Origin: JAIMBK01 sp040755975
Lineage (GTDB): Bacteria > Bacillota > Desulfotomaculia > Desulfotomaculales > Nap2-2B
Direction: 5' to 3'
DNA length: 15,406 bases
Assembly (NCBI GenBank): GCA_040755975.1
Contig: JBFLZY010000065.1
Span: forward strand, 1 to 15,406
Each line of letters begins with the position of its first letter. Position 1 is the first letter of the stretch. Of the stretch, positions 1 through 8,481 are shown piece by piece. The translations under genes and the position numbers were made by a program. The notes below the pieces were generated by a model, which had not been told where the DNA came from, searched no databases, and was given only the letters and a program-made list of their open reading frames with translations.

Positions 1-481
1 TGGAATAATGGTTGGGATGGGTATACCCGTTGGTATTGGCGTAGCGGGTGCGCAAAGCGCCTAAAAGAGCGGCTTTCGCGTTCATCATTTGAAGAAATCT
101 TTCCTCCGTACCCCCGATATGCTCGGCGACGGCTACGGTGCTGTCGTTGGCGGACATAATCAAAGCCGCCTTCAGTAAGTTGCGCAGAGTAATTTTATCG
201 CCCGGATGCAGGTCGATAATCGAACCCTCGAAAATATAAGCGGCCCTCGGGCTTACGGTAACCACGTCGTCCAGATTCCCGTATTCCAGGGCCAAAAGCG
301 CCGTCATAATCTTGGTAAGGCTGGCGGGGGGACGCTGCTTGTGGGGATTTTTTACGTAAAAGACCTGGCCGGTAGCGGCGTCCATCAACACAGCCGCATC
401 GGCAGTAACTTCCGGCGGCTCGGCGGCGGCAACAGCCGGCAAAAGAAAGAGAAATACGGCGAGCAAAAATAACTTCCGCAT
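1..481 (-). CDS. D-alanyl-D-alanine carboxypeptidase (PBP5/DacF-like, S11), N-terminal part
   Basis: Partial gene: the ATG is at 481 on the minus strand and the frame stays open for 160 codons to the left edge. It encodes a penicillin-binding-protein-type DD-carboxypeptidase, which trims the terminal D-Ala from peptidoglycan stem peptides outside the membrane. Visible features are an N-terminal signal peptide (residues 1-20, hydrophobic, ending VAAAE), the catalytic SxxK motif S54-L-T-K57 and the second motif S110-A-N112. The KTG motif would lie beyond the window. The family is usually about 380-430 aa. A strong purine-rich ribosome binding site (488-499) precedes the start, but it forms one arm of a perfect inverted repeat. 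The gene follows dedA by about 90 nt on the same strand. The family assignment is secure; whether it is DacF or DacB cannot be decided from this fragment. Confidence 0.93.
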   Translation of the reverse strand, partial: MRKLFLLAVFLFLLPAVAAAEPPEVTADAAVLMDAATGQVFYVKNPHKQRPPASLTKIMTALLALEYGNLDDVVTVSPRAAYIFEGSIIDLHPGDKITLRNLLKAALIMSANDSTVAVAEHIGGTEERFLQMMNAKAALLGALRTRYANTNGYTHPNHYS

Positions 482-487
482 AAATAA

Positions 488-545
488 ATCCTTCCTTTCT
501 AACCTTATTGTCCGCACGTCGGAATGGTTTTATGAAAGGAAGGAT
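488..545 (-). promoter_or_regulatory. Inverted repeat burying the carboxypeptidase ribosome binding site
   Basis: Arms 488-499 and 534-545 are perfect 12-bp reverse complements separated by 34 nt. In the minus-strand transcript the downstream arm (GAAAGGAAGGAT) is itself the Shine-Dalgarno sequence of the carboxypeptidase and ends 6 nt before the ATG. The upstream arm is its exact anti-sequence. The loop holds a small TCCG/CGGA hairpin. The fold would block translation initiation. It is followed by TTATTT, so a weak terminator or attenuator is another reading. Confidence 0.6.
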
Positions 546-571
546 CTGCCTTGAACGGATATCCCTGACTA

Positions 572-1189
572 TCAGATGATTTTCTTTTTCCGCCAGATAT
601 AAATTACCAGGATTGCTGCCGCCAGAACAATCAAGATGTCCAGGCGGTGAAACCAGTACTTTAAATCCTCCCAGTGCTGGCCCATCTTAAAACCCAGGTA
701 AGTCAACAGAAAACACCACGGAAGCGAACCTAAAAAGGTATAAAGCACAAAACGCCCAAAATGCATCCTGGAAATACCGGCGGGAAGGGAGATGAACGTC
801 CGAACGACGGGCATCAGGCGGGTAAAAAAGACGGTCGCTTCGCCGTAGCGTGCAAACCAGCCTTCCGCCAACGCCAGGTGTTTCTGGGAAATTCCGACAT
901 AGCGTCCGTAGCGCAACAGGAAAGGGCGGCCGCCCCACAAGCCGAGAAAATAGGAAAAGACAGAGCCGAACGTACCACCTGCGGCACCGGCCAGGGCCGC
1001 CCGGTAAAATTCCAGCTGGCCCGTAGATACAAGGTAGCCCCCGAAGGGGAGAATGACTTCGCTGGGCAAAGGTACGTTGGCGCTTTCGATAGCCATCCCG
1101 ATGGCGATACCCCAGTAACCCAACGAAGAAATAAAGGCAACCGTTCTCGCAATGACGACCTCGAAGAGGTTAGAAACAATTTCCAACAT
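572..1189 (-). CDS. DedA family (SNARE-associated/VTT domain) integral membrane protein
   Basis: A 205-aa membrane protein with the DedA signature. Residues around 35-55 (IESANVPLPSEVILPFGGYL) carry the conserved acidic/proline re-entrant loop. The second half has the family motif FFTRLMPVVRTFISLPAGISRM, with the essential Arg and the PAG turn, followed by hydrophobic segments and a basic tail (WRKKK). DedA proteins are membrane-embedded; members have been shown to flip undecaprenyl phosphate or phospholipids, and others affect proton homeostasis and antibiotic tolerance. The length is typical for the family. The ATG at 1189 is preceded by GGGAG at good spacing. It lies 45 nt after the helix-turn-helix gene with no terminator between, so the two are probably cotranscribed. 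The exact substrate cannot be read from the sequence. Confidence 0.93.
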   Translation of the reverse strand: MLEIVSNLFEVVIARTVAFISSLGYWGIAIGMAIESANVPLPSEVILPFGGYLVSTGQLEFYRAALAGAAGGTFGSVFSYFLGLWGGRPFLLRYGRYVGISQKHLALAEGWFARYGEATVFFTRLMPVVRTFISLPAGISRMHFGRFVLYTFLGSLPWCFLLTYLGFKMGQHWEDLKYWFHRLDILIVLAAAILVIYIWRKKKII

Positions 1190-1234
1190 CGTTCTCCCAT
1201 TATGTTATGTTCCCGGTCAAAAAGAAAAAATCAA

Positions 1235-2449
1235 CTATAGCTTCAGATCCTTAAGGATGCGGGCAAGCAGGGGGTAATTTTCGTAAAGTCCCGATAAAAT
1301 TGGCCGGCGCGTGGAATACCGCCGGTCAAAAGCCACCAGCTCCAGAGTCCGGCACAGAGTCCGGAAGTTGGCAGAAATGGTCGAAGCAGAAACGCCGTAT
1401 TTTTCCGCCAGGACATGCTGGTTAACCTTTTTGTCCAATTCCAGGCGGGCCATGGTGTAGACCACCGAGGCCACCCAGACGGCGGCCTTGCGGAAAGAAG
1501 GGTGCGCCAGCAAACAGTAATCAGACCACAAACGCATGGCGGCATCGATCTGCCGGCGGTTATAGCCGCGGCCCGTTAAATCTTCCGCCACCCGGTCGGC
1601 CACCTGGGCGCACTCGGGGGAAGGCCAGGGGTAATTATTGCTTGCGGAAGGTGAACGTTCCGGAAATTCTTTGTGATATTCATCCAAAAAAGCACTGACA
1701 ATTTCCCGGGTAATTTGCTGCACGTCCTCTTTATGCTCGTTCACCAGCCGGGGAAAGAGGGAACCAATCCCCAACTCGATTACCCACGCATTCAATAAAC
1801 AGGCGTTTTCCTTTAAAAATAAATCTTTCCCCTCCCGCAGCGAAAGCCTTCTCCGCCGGCAAAAAGTCTTCAAATATTCATCTATTCTGGCCAGCAGGAC
1901 ATCTTTGCAAAAAGCGGGCAGAGACAGGCCACTGGTGGAAAACTCGTATCTGTCCCCCACTTTCAACACACGCATGAGCAAAATCATCCCGGGATTTATT
2001 TCCTGGGCAATGCTGGTATCGTGAACCATAACATTATTGCGGCCGAGCAAGTCTTGTAAAACAACCCCTTTACCGGGGAAAACTTCCAGAACTTCATACA
2101 AGGTGAGGCGGGCCTTTGCCCATTCCCTTAAAAGCTCCTTCTCTTCTGCGGATAAATCGGGACTTTCCAGGAAGAGCTCGAGTAGCGTCCTCCCGGTGGA
2201 CAGTTGATAGTCAAAAATAAACCACTCAAAGAAGCGCTCCGTTACAAATTCATCATATTCGTTAACCAGGGAAGGATCGATGCTGCGCACGTATATTTGC
2301 CGGGCGCGGCTCGCCTCCTGCGCAAAAAAGGGCTGGTCGGCAAAATCGCCCAGTTTACGGCGCAACAGCTGACCCGTCCGGCGCCACTTAAACTGGATGA
2401 GGGAAACTACCTTCGGCTTTTCGCTATGCAGTTGACTTTTCCTTTCCAT
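1235..2449 (-). CDS. Uncharacterised 404-aa protein with C-terminal helix-turn-helix
   Basis: No confident family assignment. The protein is soluble, with no signal peptide or membrane segments. The N-terminal ~270 residues are mostly charged helix with a short beta-like segment (MILLMRVLKVGDRYEFST). Residues about 340-371 (LAEKYGVSASTISANFRTL) form a convincing helix-turn-helix, similar in pattern to the HTH of cyclin-fold factors or of small DUF-type domains on SEC-C/pRiA4b-like proteins. A DNA-binding role is therefore inferred, not shown. I choose the ATG at 2449: the GAGGTG ahead of it is well spaced, and the GTG at 2458 overlaps that motif. The gene sits 71 nt after the processing protease and 45 nt before dedA, in the same direction. 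It may regulate its neighbours or simply share their transcript. Confidence 0.8.
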   Translation of the reverse strand: MERKSQLHSEKPKVVSLIQFKWRRTGQLLRRKLGDFADQPFFAQEASRARQIYVRSIDPSLVNEYDEFVTERFFEWFIFDYQLSTGRTLLELFLESPDLSAEEKELLREWAKARLTLYEVLEVFPGKGVVLQDLLGRNNVMVHDTSIAQEINPGMILLMRVLKVGDRYEFSTSGLSLPAFCKDVLLARIDEYLKTFCRRRRLSLREGKDLFLKENACLLNAWVIELGIGSLFPRLVNEHKEDVQQITREIVSAFLDEYHKEFPERSPSASNNYPWPSPECAQVADRVAEDLTGRGYNRRQIDAAMRLWSDYCLLAHPSFRKAAVWVASVVYTMARLELDKKVNQHVLAEKYGVSASTISANFRTLCRTLELVAFDRRYSTRRPILSGLYENYPLLARILKDLKL

Positions 2450-2520
2450 TCTGTCCACCTCTCTTCAAGCCACTTTGGAAATTATTCAACAAGAGGCCCG
2501 CCTATTCCTGCCGCCGGAAA

Positions 2521-3966
2521 TTATGTATCCAGGATAATATACCCCGCCTCCTGGTATATATTTGCCTTGATCAGCCTGAAAAAATCGGCTTTTAAATAGG
2601 CTCTTCCATCCTTTAAAAGGAAAGTTTGCTCACTCGCAGAAAAGAAAAACCTCTTATCCCCGCCTTTGATGGCAATATCTTCTGTTGAATCCCGCCACTC
2701 AACCTCATAGCCAATTGCTTCCAGGGTAAAACGTAAAGGCAAATATATCTCATTTTCCAGCAGCAGGGGGGCGGGACCTGCCGTAATTTTTTCGCCGTCG
2801 ATAAAAACCCCGCTTCCGTCGGCGGCAAACTTAAGTTGCCTGGTCTTTTGAGCGTCGATTAACTGGCGGGCAACAACCACCTGCAACTCCGGCGTAGAAA
2901 CCACGCGGTCCGGCTTTAAGCCGTTTTTATCGATGGAAATTCCTCGGGGAGTTAAATAACGGGCGATGGTCATCTTGAGCGCTCCACCCGCCTGCAGAGG
3001 TATTACCGCCTGGACGACTCCTTTTCCGTAGGAACGGGTCCCCACCAGCGTGGCTACCTGATAATCGGCAAGCGCCCCGGCAAGCACTTCGGCGGCGCTG
3101 GCGCTGTAGCCATTGATTAAAATTACCAGGGGCAGGTTATATCTTGCCGAAGTACCGGCAGTTTTGTATTCCTCCCTGTCGCCGTCCCGGTCCACAGTGG
3201 TAACCACCAGTTTTCCGGAAGGCAAAAAACAGCCGGCGATATCTACGGCCGCCTGCAGGTAGCCGCCCGGATCATTCCGGAGATCTAAGATCAAGCCCTT
3301 AACCCCGGCTTTCCCCAATTCCTCCAGAGCTTCTTGAAACTCCCGGGCAGTCCGGGTGCCAAAAGTATGCACGTAAATATAGCCAACGTTGCCGCCAACC
3401 ACCCGCCACTGGCAGGTCGGGCCGGCGATGACCGCCCGTTTTACCTCCACGTCAAACTGGCCTGCCCCGGCCCGCCGGATGGTCAGCCGCACCAGGCTGC
3501 CGCGCGGGCCGCGGATTTTGAAGACAACTTCCGACAAGGGCCGCCCCGCCACGTCCTCGCCGTCCACCTTGACGATTTGGTCCCCCACGCGCAGGTCTGC
3601 CTCCGCCGCCGGCGAACCATTGATAACCCTGGTGACCGCCGGGTAAGGCTCCTGTGCCTCCAGTTCCACCCCGATCCCCGAAAACTCACCGTCCAAGGAA
3701 CTGACAAACTTGCTTAAATCACCCGGGCTGAGATATTCCGTATAGGGGTCATGCAACGTTTCGATCATCCCGCGAATGGCCCCTTCAGTCAAAACATCCA
3801 CGCCGGGACGGTTAATATGATGACTATAAATGTATTCCATGATCTCGTGCGTTGCCCCCGCTCCTTGTTCAACCGTCTCAAAAGCCAGGGCAGGCGATAC
3901 CGAGACACAAAAACAAAAAATAAAAATAAAAAGAGCGAACATTAATTTTTTGCCCACTTTCCTCAC
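2521..3966 (-). CDS. S41 carboxy-terminal processing protease with PDZ and copper-amine-oxidase-like C-terminal domain
   Basis: A secreted or membrane-tethered CtpA/CtpB-type serine protease. An N-terminal signal sequence (about residues 8-28, ending SPALA) is followed by a helical S41 N-terminal region and a PDZ domain (about 95-180, with GIGVEL and GSPAAEADLRVGDQI). The protease core follows (about 190-350). The Ser/Lys/Gln triad fits S290 (in SASAAE), K315 (in SYGKG) and Q319, with the 25- and 29-residue spacings of the family. The last ~100 residues resemble the copper amine oxidase N-terminal-like domain that many Firmicute exported proteins carry, probably for envelope binding. In Firmicutes such proteases process signalling proteins, for example during sporulation. 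The start is GTG at 3966. A GTG at 3957 better fits the GGGGTGAGG ribosome binding site and would shorten the protein by three residues. Confidence 0.93.
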   Translation of the reverse strand: MRKVGKKLMFALFIFIFCFCVSVSPALAFETVEQGAGATHEIMEYIYSHHINRPGVDVLTEGAIRGMIETLHDPYTEYLSPGDLSKFVSSLDGEFSGIGVELEAQEPYPAVTRVINGSPAAEADLRVGDQIVKVDGEDVAGRPLSEVVFKIRGPRGSLVRLTIRRAGAGQFDVEVKRAVIAGPTCQWRVVGGNVGYIYVHTFGTRTAREFQEALEELGKAGVKGLILDLRNDPGGYLQAAVDIAGCFLPSGKLVVTTVDRDGDREEYKTAGTSARYNLPLVILINGYSASAAEVLAGALADYQVATLVGTRSYGKGVVQAVIPLQAGGALKMTIARYLTPRGISIDKNGLKPDRVVSTPELQVVVARQLIDAQKTRQLKFAADGSGVFIDGEKITAGPAPLLLENEIYLPLRFTLEAIGYEVEWRDSTEDIAIKGGDKRFFFSASEQTFLLKDGRAYLKADFFRLIKANIYQEAGYIILDT

Positions 3967-4123
3967 CCCAAAAAAATTTCATTATGTACTTTCGCCTTTC
4001 CAGGTCTAATTTCCTTCATCAGGAAAAATTTTTAGATCTTTAAAATTGTCAAACAAGCAGGTATTTCGGTTGGCGGTGGTGAAATACTTACTTTTAAGCG
4101 ATGGAATAAGGCGGTGTTTTTCT

Positions 4124-6826
4124 TTGGCAACAGAGACCCTTTTAGTTATCGACGGCAACAGCCTGGCCCACCGGGCTTTTCACGCCATCCCCCTGCTCTC
4201 CACCACCCAGGGAGTGATCACCAACGCTGTTTACGGCTTTACCAACATGCTTTTGAAAGTGTTGGGAGAGTACCCCGCCCAATTTGTGGCGGTTTGTTTT
4301 GATAAAGGGAAAATAACGTTCCGGCACGATGCTTACGAAGAATACAAGGCCCACCGCAGAGCCACTCCGGACGAACTGCGCACCCAGTTCCCTTTGATTA
4401 AGGAACTGCTCTGCGCCATGCGCATTCAAATCATGGAATGCGACGGGTACGAGGCGGACGATTTAATCGGCACCATCATCAAAGAAGCCCGGGAAGCAAA
4501 AATAACGAGCATCATTTTGACGGGCGACCAGGATGCCCTCCAGCTTGTTTCGCCCGTAACAAAAGTCCTGCTCACCAGAAAAGGGATTACGGAATTAGAA
4601 GAATATACCGAAGGGAAGGTTTGGGAACGGTTTGGCGTGACCCCCGCCCAGTTTGCCGATTTTAAAGGGCTGGTTGGGGACCAATCCGACAATATACCCG
4701 GCGTGCCGGGCATCGGGGCGAAAACGGCCTCCGCCCTGCTGAAAGAACACGGCTCCCTGGAAAATTTAATCAACCACGCCCAAGATTTGCCCGAACGCCA
4801 CCGGGAAAAAATTCAGCAGTTTGCCGGCCAGGCAATTTTATCCAAGCGCCTGGCCACGATCCGGCAGGACGCGCCCCTGGAAATCGATCTCCCGCAGTGC
4901 CGCTGGGAAGGCCCCGATTACCATGAACTTTTGAGCTTTTTCAATAAACTGGAATTTAAAAGCCTGCTTCGCTCCCTTACCCAGCCGGAAAAACCGGAAA
5001 AGAAAAGGCAAAAGGCAGCGAAGCCAAAGGCGGCAACAATTTTTGACCCGGACGAAATCGCCACCTACCGGGTGGGCTTTCTGGAAATTACCCGTCCCGA
5101 ACAACTGGCCCATTTGCTGGCGGCGGCGCGGCGGGCGGGCCGCGTGGCCCTGGCCCTGGAAGGCAGCCGGGAGACGGGGGTGCGGGCAGCAGCCCTGGCC
5201 CTAATCGATCCTTCCGGTGAAAGCCGGGAGGAAGATCCGCAACTCTTTTCTCTAAACCCGGCGAACGAAGAAAAACTTGCTGTGCTTCGCGAAATATGCG
5301 CCGATCCGGAGATAGAAAAAATCGCTCACGACGGCAAGGATGCCCTCTGGCTCCTGAAAGCGAACGACATCCCGGTCAATAACCTGGCTTTCGACACTAT
5401 GGTGGCGGCTTATCTGATCAACCCCGGCTCCCCCAACCTTGATTTGCCGGATCTGGCGCTGGAATACTTAAATGTGGTTTTGCCGGCAGGCGGGCCGGGG
5501 GCTCTGCCGGCCCGGGCCGACGCCGTCCACCGCCTCACCGGTGCCCTGCAGACCAAGCTGCACCTGCTGGAAGTCGACCGGCTCTTTGCCGCGGTAGAAA
5601 TGCCCTTGATCAACGTCCTGGCCGAAATGGAGATGGCCGGCGTCGCTATCGACGAAGGCCGCCTGAGCTTGATGTCCGCTGAACTGGGACAAAGAATCCA
5701 GGAGCTGGCCGCCGAAATTTACCTGCTGGCCGGCGAAGAGTTCAATATCAATTCGACGAAGCAACTGGCGCACATTCTCTTCGAAAAACTGCAACTGCCG
5801 GTAATTAAGCGCACCAAAACGGGCTATTCCACGGACGTGGAAGTGCTGGAAGAACTGGCCGGCGCCCACCCCGCGATCAACAAAATTTTAGAGCACCGGC
5901 AGCTGGTAAAACTCAAATCGACCTATGTGGATGGTCTGGCGGCGTTAATCAGCCCGCGCACCGGCCGGATTCACACTACTTTTCACCAGACGGTGACGGC
6001 CACCGGCCGGCTGAGCAGCTCAGATCCGAATTTGCAAAACATCCCCGTGCGCCTTGAGGAAGGCCGCAAAATCAGGCAGGTATTTGTCCCCCGCCAGAAA
6101 AGCAATCTCATTCTGGCAGCCGATTACTCCCAGATCGAACTGCGCATCCTGGCCCACATGACCGGCGATCCCAGCCTGGTGGAGGCCTTCCAAAAAGGGG
6201 AGGACATCCACACCCGGACAGCTGCCGAGGTCTTCAGCGTAGCCGTAGCCGAGGTCACCACGGATCTGCGCACACGGGCAAAGGCGGTCAATTTCGGTAT
6301 CGTCTACGGCTTAAGCGATTACGGTTTGGCCCGGGACATCAACGTCTCCCGCCAGGAAGCAAAACAGTATATTGAAAATTATTTCAACCGATACAAAGGA
6401 GTCAAGGAATACATTGAACGCACCAAATCCGAAGCCAGAGAAAAGGGGTACGTCACCACCATCCTGAACAGGCGCCGCTACCTGCCCGAACTTTTCAGCC
6501 CCAACCGGACGGTCCGGAGTTTCGGCGAGCGCGCCGCCATCAATACCCCCATTCAGGGCAGCGCCGCCGACATTATCAAGCTGGCCATGCTCCGAACCCA
6601 CGAAGAACTCAAAAAACGCCGGTTGCAAACGAAAATGATCCTGCAGGTCCACGACGAGCTTATCTTTGATGTTCCTGTTCAGGAAGTTAAAGAAGTTGCC
6701 GAACTGGTGCGGGATTGCATGGAAAACGCGATCGTCTTAAAGGTACCGCTGGTGGTCGAGATCAAAGCCGGGCCGAACTGGTACGAAACCAAACCGCTGG
6801 AAGCAGGAACAAAGGAACAAAAGTAA
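4124..6826 (+). CDS. polA: DNA polymerase I (5' nuclease + inactive 3' exonuclease fold + polymerase)
   Basis: PolA fills gaps and removes RNA primers in lagging-strand synthesis and repair. Domains: a 5' nuclease (about 1-290, with LLVIDGNSLAHRAFHA, D107-GYEADD and G-D186-QSDNIPG), a linker, a 3'-5' exonuclease fold (about 330-510), and a family A polymerase (about 520-900). Polymerase motif A is DYSQIELR at 667-674, motif B is K720...F724...YG729, and motif C is QVHDE at 841-845. The proofreading site is degraded: the usual DxE reads ALE (344-346) and the Tyr of the last motif is absent. Proofreading is therefore probably lost, as in Bst-type enzymes. I choose TTG at 4124 (900 aa) because AAGGCGGTG at 4108-4116 is spaced correctly and the family begins there. 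The TTG at 4046 has no such site. mutM follows 50 nt downstream. Confidence 0.97.
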   Translation: MATETLLVIDGNSLAHRAFHAIPLLSTTQGVITNAVYGFTNMLLKVLGEYPAQFVAVCFDKGKITFRHDAYEEYKAHRRATPDELRTQFPLIKELLCAMRIQIMECDGYEADDLIGTIIKEAREAKITSIILTGDQDALQLVSPVTKVLLTRKGITELEEYTEGKVWERFGVTPAQFADFKGLVGDQSDNIPGVPGIGAKTASALLKEHGSLENLINHAQDLPERHREKIQQFAGQAILSKRLATIRQDAPLEIDLPQCRWEGPDYHELLSFFNKLEFKSLLRSLTQPEKPEKKRQKAAKPKAATIFDPDEIATYRVGFLEITRPEQLAHLLAAARRAGRVALALEGSRETGVRAAALALIDPSGESREEDPQLFSLNPANEEKLAVLREICADPEIEKIAHDGKDALWLLKANDIPVNNLAFDTMVAAYLINPGSPNLDLPDLALEYLNVVLPAGGPGALPARADAVHRLTGALQTKLHLLEVDRLFAAVEMPLINVLAEMEMAGVAIDEGRLSLMSAELGQRIQELAAEIYLLAGEEFNINSTKQLAHILFEKLQLPVIKRTKTGYSTDVEVLEELAGAHPAINKILEHRQLVKLKSTYVDGLAALISPRTGRIHTTFHQTVTATGRLSSSDPNLQNIPVRLEEGRKIRQVFVPRQKSNLILAADYSQIELRILAHMTGDPSLVEAFQKGEDIHTRTAAEVFSVAVAEVTTDLRTRAKAVNFGIVYGLSDYGLARDINVSRQEAKQYIENYFNRYKGVKEYIERTKSEAREKGYVTTILNRRRYLPELFSPNRTVRSFGERAAINTPIQGSAADIIKLAMLRTHEELKKRRLQTKMILQVHDELIFDVPVQEVKEVAELVRDCMENAIVLKVPLVVEIKAGPNWYETKPLEAGTKEQK

Positions 6827-6876
6827 AGCGCCTTCAAATGAAACCCTTTCGCCCGACCTAAAGGAGATGCCCGGAT

Positions 6877-7704
6877 ATGCCCGAACTGCCCGAGGTAGAA
6901 ACAATCAAACGCACCCTGGAAGGAAAAATAAAGGATCTGTCCATCACGGCGGTAGAAGTAATTCTTCCGAAGATCATTAAAACCCCTGATCCGCAAGAAT
7001 TGGCCGCCTGCCTGCCGGGTAAAAAAATTAAAAAACTGGAACGCAGGGGCAAGTATCTGCTTATTCATTTTTCGGAAAATCTTGTCCTGGTTATCCATTT
7101 GCGCATGACCGGCAGGCTTGTCTACTCCCGGCCGGACGATCCCCTTCCGCCCCATACACACGTCGTCTTTCACCTGGACAACGGCTGCCAGTTGCGTTAT
7201 GCGGATTTGCGCCAGTTCGGCCGCATTACCCTGGTCGACGCTAAAGAACTGGCGAATCTGCCGGGTCTTTCCGGCCTGGGGTTTGATCCCTTCGACGCGG
7301 ATTTTACGCGCGAGTTCTTCAAAAAAGAACTCAAACAAAGGCGCACCATGCTTAAACCGCTTCTTTTGGACCAAAGCTTCGTAGCCGGCCTGGGCAATAT
7401 TTATGCAGACGAAGTTCTTTACCGGGCGCGGGTTCACCCGCGGCGGCAGTCGCACACCCTCACCCCCCGGGAAGCCAGCCGCCTTTTTTACGCCGTCCGG
7501 GAAGTGTTACAGGAGGCGATTGCCAACCGGGGTACAAGCATCAGGGACTACGTGGACGGTGATGGAAGAGAAGGCAACTACCAGAATTTACTGAGGGTTC
7601 ACCATCGCGAAGGAGAACCCTGTTTAAAATGCGGTAAGCCAATTATCCGGGTCCGTCTCGGGGGGCGCAGCACATACTTTTGCCCGCATTGCCAAAAATC
7701 GTAA
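6877..7704 (+). CDS. mutM: Formamidopyrimidine-DNA glycosylase (Fpg/MutM)
   Basis: A 275-aa bifunctional glycosylase/AP lyase that excises 8-oxoguanine and formamidopyrimidines in base excision repair. The N-terminus PELPEVET carries the catalytic Pro2 and Glu3. K59 (in ERRGKYLL) corresponds to the conserved beta-hairpin lysine. The H2TH region includes the family signature GLGNIYADEVLYRARVHP, and the C-terminal zinc finger has C249, C252, C269 and C272. Length is typical. The AAAGGAGAT ribosome binding site is well placed before the ATG. The gene lies 50 nt after polA without a terminator, and a polA-mutM order is common in Firmicutes. MutM removes the lesion and PolA can fill the resulting gap, so co-expression makes sense. 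No anomaly seen. Confidence 0.97.
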   Translation: MPELPEVETIKRTLEGKIKDLSITAVEVILPKIIKTPDPQELAACLPGKKIKKLERRGKYLLIHFSENLVLVIHLRMTGRLVYSRPDDPLPPHTHVVFHLDNGCQLRYADLRQFGRITLVDAKELANLPGLSGLGFDPFDADFTREFFKKELKQRRTMLKPLLLDQSFVAGLGNIYADEVLYRARVHPRRQSHTLTPREASRLFYAVREVLQEAIANRGTSIRDYVDGDGREGNYQNLLRVHHREGEPCLKCGKPIIRVRLGGRSTYFCPHCQKS

Positions 7705-7731
7705 ATTAACTCGCGCCAGGCACAACTTCGC

Positions 7732-7780
7732 CGGTCCTCCCATAAGATTAGAGTTAGGTAAAAATGTACCGGGAGGACCG
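7732..7780 (+). promoter_or_regulatory. Inverted repeat burying the ytaF ribosome binding site
   Basis: Arms CGGTCCTCCC (7732-7741) and GGGAGGACCG (7771-7780) are perfect 10-bp reverse complements with a 29-nt AT-rich loop. The downstream arm contains the GGGAGG Shine-Dalgarno of ytaF, ending 10 nt before its ATG. Folding would hide it. It could also act as a weak barrier to read-through from mutM, but no T-run follows. No riboswitch family was recognised. Confidence 0.55.
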
Positions 7781-7786
7781 CTGGAA

Positions 7787-8428
7787 ATGGAGCTTCTCAC
7801 CATCACCCTCTTCGCCTTGGCGCTGAATATGGATGCCTTTGCCACCGGTGTAGCCTACGGAATGCGCCGGATAAAAATTCCCCTGGCCTCTCTCTTGATT
7901 ATCAGCGGACTCTCGGTTTTGGCCATCACGTTTTCCATGCTGGCCGGAAATCTGCTGGCCAGCTTTGTCCCGGACGCCTTTGCCCGCCGCCTGGGCGGCT
8001 TTACCCTGCTCTTCATCGGCAGCTTGTTTGTATGGCAAAGTCTGCGCAGAAACAGCGTTCACGCCGCCGATCACACCACGGAAACCAGGACCCTCCTCCG
8101 GATCCGCATTTATTCCCTGGATCTGGTCATTCACGTGCTCAGAGAACCGCACCGGGCCGACCTGGACCGTTCCGGCGAAATTTCCACGCCGGAGGCTTTT
8201 TTACTGGGCGCCGCCCTGGCCATGGATTCTTTCGGCGCCGGCTTCGCCGTTTCCATGCTGGGTTTTGATCTCGCCCTCACCGCCGCCCTGGTAGGCATCG
8301 GCCACCTTGCGCTCACCTACCTGGGCCTGCTGGCCGGCCGGGGGTTCAGCGCCACCTGGCTGGGCAAGCAGTTCTCCGTCCTGCCGGGTTGCATCTTGAT
8401 TTTCCTGGGCTTAGCAAAGCTGCTGTGA
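7787..8428 (+). CDS. ytaF: Sporulation membrane protein YtaF (MntP-like fold)
   Basis: A 213-aa polytopic membrane protein of the YtaF family, related to MntP manganese exporters. Two related halves carry the paired motifs LNMDAFATGVAYGMR (near the N-terminus) and AMDSFGAGFAVSMLG (second half), with conserved Asp in membrane helices. Between them lies a cytoplasmic loop with an EF-hand-like stretch D125-L-D127-R-S-G-E, typical of YtaF and absent from most MntP proteins. The family is linked to sporulation in Bacillus; its substrate is not established, and divalent cation handling is an inference from the MntP relationship and the acidic loop. The ATG at 7787 follows GGGAGG, which sits in a perfect inverted repeat. 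It lies 82 nt after mutM in the same direction. Confidence 0.92.
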   Translation: MELLTITLFALALNMDAFATGVAYGMRRIKIPLASLLIISGLSVLAITFSMLAGNLLASFVPDAFARRLGGFTLLFIGSLFVWQSLRRNSVHAADHTTETRTLLRIRIYSLDLVIHVLREPHRADLDRSGEISTPEAFLLGAALAMDSFGAGFAVSMLGFDLALTAALVGIGHLALTYLGLLAGRGFSATWLGKQFSVLPGCILIFLGLAKLL

Positions 8429-8481
8429 AGCAGCAGGAAAAACCCTTGCCGGCGGCGAATCAAAACCTGGGGTGATTGTTT

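Noticed and set aside
4046..4123. TTG at 4046 as the polA start (926 aa)
   Set aside because: It adds 26 residues with no similarity to the family N-terminus and lacks a ribosome binding site; TTG 4124 has both the right spacing and the family N-terminus.
4142..6652. Several minus-strand open frames of 60-130 codons across polA
   Set aside because: They are antisense to strongly conserved polA motifs, lack ribosome binding sites and have no recognisable families.
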